Made by a program: the position numbers and the translations under genes | Notes under the pieces: model-generated | Told to the model about the DNA's origin: nothing | What the model saw: the letters and a program-made list of their open reading frames with translations, nothing else | Database searches by the model: none | Part shown: piece by piece, positions 58,352-64,000 of the stretch | How positions within the stretch are numbered: the stretch's first letter is position 1 | Layout of the letters: the number at the start of each line of letters is the position of its first letter | From: Chromobacterium sinusclupearum | GTDB lineage: Bacteria; Pseudomonadota; Gammaproteobacteria; Burkholderiales; Chromobacteriaceae | Length of the DNA stretch: 64,000 nucleotides | Assembly: GCF_002902845.1 (NCBI RefSeq) | Contig: NZ_PPTF01000019.1 | Span: forward strand, 1-64,000 | Reading direction: 5' to 3'

Positions 58352-60328
58352 TTAAAGGGGCGTAAAGCGGATTGAGTATTGCCAGATAAAGCAGCCGTTC
58401 TGATCGGAAAACAAGAGTTTGGTCTGGCTATCGGCCGTGCGCAGACGCGCCCGCAATGCTTCCACGGTCAAGGTAGACAAGGCTTGGGCGCCGCTGGGCA
58501 GCGTCAAGGCGCGGACCACGGTTTCGCCGGTGATTTCCTCCAGTTTGCACTGTATCCCGGCAGCGGCCGCTTCGCGCGCCTTGGCAAGCTCCTCCGCCTG
58601 GGCGCGGACAAAGGATTGGGCGTCCTGCATCGTCCTCATGCCCGCATTGAGCTGGTTGATTTGTTTGATTTTTGGCGCCAGCTGTTCCGACTTGCGCTTC
58701 AAGCTGGCTTGCTGTTCCGGCGATAATTGCAGTTCGCCTTTCTTGACGCGGGCAACCACGCCGAAATAACGCTTGAGTTCGTCTTCTTGGGTCAATAGCG
58801 CCAGCGCCTTTTTCACCGTTTCAAGCTTGTGCAGCCCTTCCTGTTCTTGCTGTTGTATCGCCTCCAGGCGACGGCCAAAGCCGGACAAATCCGGTAGCAG
58901 CATGCAAATCGCCGTTTCCTGATCCGCCCGCGCCCCGGCCTTGCCAATATGGACCTGTTTGGCGGCGATGGCGCAGCCGCTGGCCTGCTGGATGTCCACT
59001 TCATCCGCCAGGATGGTGCAGCTCTTGGCCTCGACGATATTCACGCGCTGGCCAATCACAATCGCATTTTCCGCGCGCGCGATGGTGATCTCGCCCTGCT
59101 CGGCGCGCACCTGGGCATTGGATACCAGCCCCTCCACGCTGATCGGCCCGGCATCGTTGTGGGCGGCGCCGCCCACCAGATTCTGCTTCAGCAGGATGCG
59201 TCCGCCGGTGGAGCGGACCGTGCCGTAAACATTGTTGAACATGGTCAGGTTCTTGCCGGTAACGATGCGGCGTTCCTGCACCTCGCCATGCTCCTCGTAT
59301 TCATCGCCCTGCAAGGCCAAATCGCCGGTCGTGCGGACGCTGACGCCTTCGCGACCGATGATTTTGTCGACAATCGAGATCTGGTTGGTTTCGCTATCGA
59401 TATTGAGGAAGCCATCGCAGATGGCGACGATCAGCTCATGGCCCTCTTTGTCGATCTGCACTTCCGTCCCGCTGCCGGCCAAGGTGCCCAGATCAAAGTC
59501 AAACGGCTCCGGCACATGGATGATGCCGCCGCTGAGGGTACGGCCGGGACGACCGGGACGACAGGGCGTCTTCATCAGCAGCACGGCCCGGGCCTTGATC
59601 TGAGGATAGCGGTTTTGGAATTGCGTCAGATCGACGCGGCCGCCGGCAAGCTTGCGCGGGTGATCGTCGCGGTGGATCTCCGCGGTCTGCTCTTGCACCC
59701 CGGCATCGACGCCGGGCACCGGCGCGCGCGCAGTGGCAATCAGATAACGGCCGGTCTTGTGTTGAGCGAGGATGTCCTTGATCACCGCCTGGTGCAGGCC
59801 AAAGCGCACGCCCTGCTGCCACATGAAGGCAACCAGTTCGTCAAATTCCAGCTGGGTGACAATGGTTTGAATCTCTTCGCGCCGGCCAATCACAATGGCT
59901 TGTCCTGAGGCATCCCTGCCATAGACCGGCACCTCAACGGTTTGCGTCAGATACAGCTGCTCAAACAGATACTCGATGCCGGCTTCGGCCCGGATCAAGC
60001 CTCGGTAAAGCACTTGCCGCTCGGCAAGAAAAGGCAGGACGCACTGGGCGATATAGTGCGGTTGGGTCACCGCGGGATGCGCGGGGTCAAAATCATATAA
60101 GTAATGGCACAGCAGGTCGTAATTCAAGCCATACAGATAATAGCCGGCGCTGAACAGGTGATCGATCGCCTGGCGGAAGTCAGAGGCCGAACCCACCGCA
60201 TCCGGCAAAACAAAAAAACCATCCGACCGTATTTGCAGGAAATGCGGCAAGGTCAAAGGCTGGCTGTGGTCGATGGGCCGGCCAGGTTCAACGGGCTGGG
60301 TTATCGTCGGATCGATGGTGTTGGGCAT
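58352..60328 (-). CDS. FapA (DUF342) domain protein
   Basis: The 658-residue protein has an N-terminal part with an HD-GYP-less helical stretch (about 60-190), a central segment with GGIIHVPEPFDFDLG, and a FapA-type right-handed beta-helix (about 310-490) built of short repeats: GVSVRTTGDLALQGDEYEEHG, VSNAQVRAEQGEITIARAEN, VNIVEAKSCTILADEVDI. A coiled coil follows (about 505-620). FapA proteins occur in cell-surface and flagellar-assembly settings; no flagellar genes are nearby. The start MPNTIDPTITQP is used. Its role here is unknown. Confidence 0.75.
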   Translation of the reverse strand: MPNTIDPTITQPVEPGRPIDHSQPLTLPHFLQIRSDGFFVLPDAVGSASDFRQAIDHLFSAGYYLYGLNYDLLCHYLYDFDPAHPAVTQPHYIAQCVLPFLAERQVLYRGLIRAEAGIEYLFEQLYLTQTVEVPVYGRDASGQAIVIGRREEIQTIVTQLEFDELVAFMWQQGVRFGLHQAVIKDILAQHKTGRYLIATARAPVPGVDAGVQEQTAEIHRDDHPRKLAGGRVDLTQFQNRYPQIKARAVLLMKTPCRPGRPGRTLSGGIIHVPEPFDFDLGTLAGSGTEVQIDKEGHELIVAICDGFLNIDSETNQISIVDKIIGREGVSVRTTGDLALQGDEYEEHGEVQERRIVTGKNLTMFNNVYGTVRSTGGRILLKQNLVGGAAHNDAGPISVEGLVSNAQVRAEQGEITIARAENAIVIGQRVNIVEAKSCTILADEVDIQQASGCAIAAKQVHIGKAGARADQETAICMLLPDLSGFGRRLEAIQQQEQEGLHKLETVKKALALLTQEDELKRYFGVVARVKKGELQLSPEQQASLKRKSEQLAPKIKQINQLNAGMRTMQDAQSFVRAQAEELAKAREAAAAGIQCKLEEITGETVVRALTLPSGAQALSTLTVEALRARLRTADSQTKLLFSDQNGCFIWQYSIRFTPL

Positions 60329-60613
60329 GATCGCTTCTGTATGGACTCTCGCCGAGTATCCGTCGCGGCCTTGCGTGGGCACTCTGCTGGCGGCGACCAT
60401 GTTGGAGGATTTCTAGACTGTCCCACACTAGCAAGCTAGCAAACTCCCGCGCGGTTTGCCGATTTTGCCCTAGCGGATACGTCAACAGCCAGGCCGCCAT
60501 CCCGTCGGTCTGGCTGTCAGCTCATGCCCCCCGTTGTCGATGCCGCGCGCCGGGGGGATGAATCCGGCGATGCGGGCATGACCCCGCGGCGGGATGCCCT
60601 CCATCAATCTCCC

Positions 60614-62236
60614 TCACAAACGGTATTGCTTGAGCGTGGCAATCTGCTGGTTTGCCAAATCATCCAGGCGCACGGCGTTATTGGCCGCCTCCTGCGCGGC
60701 GGCGGACGACTCCTCGGTCATCTGCGCAATATCCTCCACCCGCTTGGCGATGTTGTTGGTGGCATTGCCCTGCTCTTTGATCGCGCCGGAAATCTCGGCC
60801 ACCATGTGCACGGTATCGTTCGTCGCCTGGCCTATCTGGGTGATCGCCTTGTCGGCATTGTCCGCGCGCTCCACGCCGTTGCGGACCAATTCTTCCGCGG
60901 TATTCATGTGCTCGGTGGCGGTGGCGGAACGGTCCAGCATGGCGGTAATGGTGGTGGAGATTTCCTGGGTGGACAGCGAGGTGCGCTCCGCCAGTTTTCT
61001 GACTTCATCCGCCACCACGGCAAAGCCGCGCCCCATCTCCCCGGCCCGCGCCGCCTCGATGGCGGCGTTCAGCGCCAGCAGATTGGTCTGATCGGCAATG
61101 TCCTTGATCACGCCCACCACGGTATTGACCTGCGTGCTGAAGTTTTCCAGATCGCGGATGCTGGTGCCGGCGCTGGCCACGGCGCGCGAGATTTCGCGGA
61201 TATCCTGTATCGTCTGGGCAATGGTGTTCGAACCCTGCTGCGCCAGCTCGCCGGCATTTTGCGCCAGCTTGCGCGATTCCTCCGCCCGCTCCGCCACATG
61301 ATTCACGCTGACCGTCATCTGCTCGATGGTGGCCGCCATATTGGCTGCGGATTCGCTTTGCGCCTCCGCGGCGGACGATACCTGGGTGGCGGTTTGCGAC
61401 AGGTTTTGCGAGGCGCCGGCCACGTTGTTGGCGCCCGCCAGGATGGACTGCAGGCTGCTTTGCAAATTCTCCAGCAAGGCATTGAAGGCGAGCGAGGTTT
61501 TGGCGATCTCGTCATTGCCGCGCACCGGCGCCCGCTGCGTGAAATCATGGCTGCGGCTCACCGACTCCAGCGTGCCCTGGATATCGTTCAAACCGCGGCT
61601 GATGGTGGCGTAAAGCGACCAAGACAATATCAGCATCACGGCGACCACGACGGCTATCAGCATGCCCATCTGCACCATGACGCCATGGTAAGCCTTGTTA
61701 TTGGTTTCCAGGGTGTCGAAGGAAAGCTTGATATTGTATTCGATATGGTCGGCCAGGCTTTGGCGCAAGGCGAGAGCGGCCTCCTTGATCGGGCCATTGG
61801 TGATCATTTTTGCCGCTTCCGCGCTGCCGCCGGGGGTGCGGTTCATGGCGAAGAAGCTATGCATCGCCGTTACATAGGCGGCCAGATTATTGCGATCAGT
61901 AGCCAGCAACTGCCGGTCCTTGTCATCCGAAATGTCGTTTTTCTCATAGGTGGCGAAAGCGGCCTCCGCTCTTTTCACCGCCGCATCCGCTTCGGCCTCC
62001 GCCGCCTGCTTGGCGGCCAAATCGCTAGACACCGCATGCTTGGTGACGGCGGACCGCACATCCATGAAGGCATAAGTGGCGGCATTCAGATCGCGCACGC
62101 TGGGCGAAAAATTACTGACTACATCGTCGAAACGCTGCTTCGACTGCCCCAACTGGTACACACCCATCGCGCCCAACGCGCCCAAAGCAATCAACGCCAC
62201 CAGAATCGTCAGCAGCAATTTCCGGATGATGGTCAT
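60614..62236 (-). CDS. Methyl-accepting chemotaxis protein, 4HB type
   Basis: The 540-residue receptor begins [30 protein letters not shown] (helix 1), has a four-helix-bundle periplasmic domain (about 35-185) with [27 protein letters not shown], helix 2 ([20 protein letters not shown]), HAMP and a signalling domain with [21 protein letters not shown] and [18 protein letters not shown]. The sensor differs in type from the two dCache receptors at 21-25 kb. The ligand is unknown. Confidence 0.92.
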   Translation of the reverse strand: MTIIRKLLLTILVALIALGALGAMGVYQLGQSKQRFDDVVSNFSPSVRDLNAATYAFMDVRSAVTKHAVSSDLAAKQAAEAEADAAVKRAEAAFATYEKNDISDDKDRQLLATDRNNLAAYVTAMHSFFAMNRTPGGSAEAAKMITNGPIKEAALALRQSLADHIEYNIKLSFDTLETNNKAYHGVMVQMGMLIAVVVAVMLILSWSLYATISRGLNDIQGTLESVSRSHDFTQRAPVRGNDEIAKTSLAFNALLENLQSSLQSILAGANNVAGASQNLSQTATQVSSAAEAQSESAANMAATIEQMTVSVNHVAERAEESRKLAQNAGELAQQGSNTIAQTIQDIREISRAVASAGTSIRDLENFSTQVNTVVGVIKDIADQTNLLALNAAIEAARAGEMGRGFAVVADEVRKLAERTSLSTQEISTTITAMLDRSATATEHMNTAEELVRNGVERADNADKAITQIGQATNDTVHMVAEISGAIKEQGNATNNIAKRVEDIAQMTEESSAAAQEAANNAVRLDDLANQQIATLKQYRL

Positions 62237-62437
62237 AACCTTCTCCACGCAATCATGCCTCCCGCGGGCCATCGCCAGACGGGGCGTTGTGACTTTCAGC
62301 TTGCGTTCAATTTATAGAGCATTGTCAATGCCACTACTAAGCAAATATACGAGGAGGGAGCGGACAGCCGCGCCGAGGGAGATCGCCCTGCGGCAGATTG
62401 AAAATCACTGGATATCCGGCAGCGGCATGCCAATGAC

Positions 62438-62468
62438 AAACCGCGCCAGCGGATGGCTAGCGCGGTTT
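62438..62468 (-). terminator. Hairpin terminator after the radical SAM gene
   Basis: AACCGCGC and GCGCGGTT are perfect outer arms with partly paired inner bases. On the minus strand the sequence continues TTTGTC. It lies about 40 bases past the radical SAM stop. Confidence 0.6.
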
Positions 62469-62508
62469 ATCGATTCGGGCTGGCGCAATGGATGCGCGCC
62501 CTGGCGAC

Positions 62509-63699
62509 TCAAGGCATGATTTCAACGTATTCGTAAACTTCGCAATCGCGCAGCTGCCGGCGCACCGGCAAGCTTGCGCGCTCAAACCAGGCTTGCGGCT
62601 GATGGCGGTCCACCTCCTGGCCGATGAAGCGCAATAGCTCGCAGATCGGCTCCACGACCTGGGTCCGATAGTCGACATCGCCCTGCTCATAGCCCCGGTA
62701 CAAGTTCTTCATGCAGTTGCCGCGGCACCAGCTATAGGCCTCGCAATCGGGGCACGGCATGGCGGCGGTGGCCTGCAGCGGGCTGGCGCGCAGCCAGTTG
62801 CCCTTTACATCGCCCATTTTCATCTGCGGCAAATACAGCATGTCTGGACAGGGGTAGATTTCGCCGCTGGGCATCACATTGAGCAGATGGGTGGAAACCC
62901 GGCATTGGGTGCGGCCGGCGTAGCGCTCCTGCGCCAGGGCGGGGAACAGCTTGTTGCGGACAATGCCCATCAGCGGGATCAATGGATAAATACGCTCCGT
63001 ACAGGCGAAGAAGCGCTCAATCAGCCGGATCAGCACGGCCTTGCGCTTGGCGATGGCGTCTCCGCCATACATGGCGTCGGCCACAAACTGCCAGTACAGG
63101 TAATCGAACGGCGAATCCGCCGCCAGCAGCTGGTCCAGCTCTTCAAACGTGGTATCGGCATTGCCCCAGGTGACGCGGGCGGTCAGGCTGCCGCCGAGAT
63201 GCGGCCGCACCTTGGCCAGATTGCGCAGCACCTGGCGGTAAATGCCGCGGCCGCGGTAGCCGTCGGTGATGGCCTCGCCGCCGTCTATGGACACCAGCAC
63301 ATTCGACAGCCGCGCCAAAGCCCAGGCGGGCACATCGTCCAGCAGCGTGCCGTTGGTCTGCAGCTGGAAGCGGAAGGCGGGAAAGCGCCGCATCACCTCT
63401 AGCATCAGCGGCAGATTCAGCGTGGGTTCGCCGCCGTAAAAAGTAACGTAAACGTCCTTGCCGGCCAGATGGGTATCGACAAAGGCGGCCAGTCGTTCGA
63501 TGTCGTATTCAAGCTCGGTTTGCGAACCCAGCACCTCGCCCACGCCCAGCGAGCAATACGTGCATTTCAGATTGCATTTCAGCGTGGTCAGCAGTTGCAG
63601 CTCCACGCGCGCGCCGACGATGGGCGGTTCGGCGCCGGCCTTGGGCGGACAGGATTCGTGAAAACGGATAGGCGTGGCAGGCAGGGAAGAGACGGTCAT
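62509..63699 (-). CDS. Radical SAM/SPASM-type enzyme, probable peptide maturase
   Basis: The 396-residue protein has the radical SAM cluster motif LKCNLKCTYCSLG (CxxxCxxC, about residues 41-48), the SAM-contact motif FYGGEPTLNL and LQTNGTLLDD. The C-terminal cysteines CRVSTHLL, CPDMLYLPQ and CPDCEAYSWCRGNC (near 330-355) fit a SPASM/twitch domain that binds extra [4Fe-4S] clusters. Such enzymes usually modify a small peptide or protein. A short gene for a Gly-rich, CxxC-containing peptide lies upstream on the same strand at the window edge. The start is MTVSSLPATP. Confidence 0.82.
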   Translation of the reverse strand: MTVSSLPATPIRFHESCPPKAGAEPPIVGARVELQLLTTLKCNLKCTYCSLGVGEVLGSQTELEYDIERLAAFVDTHLAGKDVYVTFYGGEPTLNLPLMLEVMRRFPAFRFQLQTNGTLLDDVPAWALARLSNVLVSIDGGEAITDGYRGRGIYRQVLRNLAKVRPHLGGSLTARVTWGNADTTFEELDQLLAADSPFDYLYWQFVADAMYGGDAIAKRKAVLIRLIERFFACTERIYPLIPLMGIVRNKLFPALAQERYAGRTQCRVSTHLLNVMPSGEIYPCPDMLYLPQMKMGDVKGNWLRASPLQATAAMPCPDCEAYSWCRGNCMKNLYRGYEQGDVDYRTQVVEPICELLRFIGQEVDRHQPQAWFERASLPVRRQLRDCEVYEYVEIMP

Positions 63700-63833
63700 A
63701 TCGATGCTCCGGTTGGTGAAACCGGGCATCTTGCGCCTGGGCCGACCGCTCATCTTTGATCTGCGCCAACGTCCCGGCGTCAGATGACAGGCTGCCACAG
63801 CGTTGACTGGCTAAGCCAATATGCCAAGGCAAC

Positions 63834-64000
63834 TCACTGAAACTGATCGCCATAGTTCTGCAGCGTCTTGCGCCCGCACGCTTGGCAAATCACATAGCGA
63901 TCCACCAGATCGATGGCTGCTGCGCCGCCGCCGCCCCAACCGGAAAAGAAACCATCCAGAAAAGCCTTGAGCTTCTCCTTGCGGCTAGCGCCGTACTTGG
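63834..64000 (-). CDS. 3' part of a small Gly-rich CxxC peptide gene, cut by the window edge
   Basis: The frame is open from the window edge for 54 residues and reads KYGASRKEKLKAFLDGFF, SGWGGGGAAAIDLVDRY, VICQACGRKTLQNYGDQFQ, then stop. It has a basic start, a Gly4-Ala3 run and one CQAC pair near the C-terminus. It ends 134 bases before the radical SAM gene on the same strand. It could be a maturase substrate (a leader then a Gly/Cys core), or just the end of a larger zinc-binding protein. The N-terminus lies outside the window. Confidence 0.55.
   Translation of the reverse strand, partial: KYGASRKEKLKAFLDGFFSGWGGGGAAAIDLVDRYVICQACGRKTLQNYGDQFQ

Overview
The window reads as chromosomal DNA of a high-GC betaproteobacterium of the Neisseriales, most likely Chromobacterium. 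The evidence is the complete isc operon with IscR, a long same-strand sdh-gltA-suc TCA block, and a class A beta-lactamase very close to the KPC/CRP/CRH group that Chromobacterium carries. Species cannot be fixed from sequence alone. No tRNA, rRNA or CRISPR array was seen.

Layout. (a) 194-12207, all minus strand: glutathione peroxidase, thioredoxin, GltS glutamate/Na+ symporter, an RlmK-type methyltransferase, CoaD, a VOC protein, the dipeptide ABC operon dppA-B-C-D-F, and a FabH-like ketoacyl synthase. (b) 12431-18146, plus strand: the iscR-S-U-A-hscB-hscA-fdx-iscX operon behind a classic IscR type 1 operator. (c) 18237-28404: a GST, uridine kinase, a small ORF that reads through a strong terminator, two lipoproteins, two tandem paralogous chemoreceptors, a divergent LysR/MFS pair and a TetR regulator. 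(d) 28610-42588, minus: sdhC-D-A-B-E, gltA, sucA, sucB, a 61-residue membrane protein, lpdA, sucC and sucD, with a GntR regulator upstream and mdh divergent. (e) prfB, with its programmed frameshift, and lysS.

From 46.6 kb the window turns accessory. 46.6-48.9 kb is AT-rich and looks transferred: an acyltransferase-3 membrane protein and a frame-broken small gene. 48.9-49.6 kb is packed with long palindromes. There follow an XRE regulator, a DUF1484-like gene with a decayed partial copy, a RelE-type toxin with HTH antitoxin, an orphan solute-binding protein, a frameshifted ricin-lectin lipoprotein and a zinc-ribbon protein.

54.0-58.3 kb carries the KPC-like beta-lactamase, divergent from a three-gene operon that looks like a Gram-negative tripartite alpha-pore-forming toxin of the Ahl/Smh/Hbl/Nhe type. 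The window ends with a FapA-domain protein, a third chemoreceptor, and a radical SAM/SPASM enzyme placed after a small glycine-rich CxxC peptide gene cut by the window edge, which is a candidate RiPP-like pair.

The core part covers central carbon flux (TCA, malate, glutamate and peptide uptake) and Fe-S assembly, which supplies SdhB. The accessory part looks like defence and attack cargo. The least familiar signals are the small ORF with an internal terminator (19708-20022) and the peptide/radical SAM pair at the right edge.
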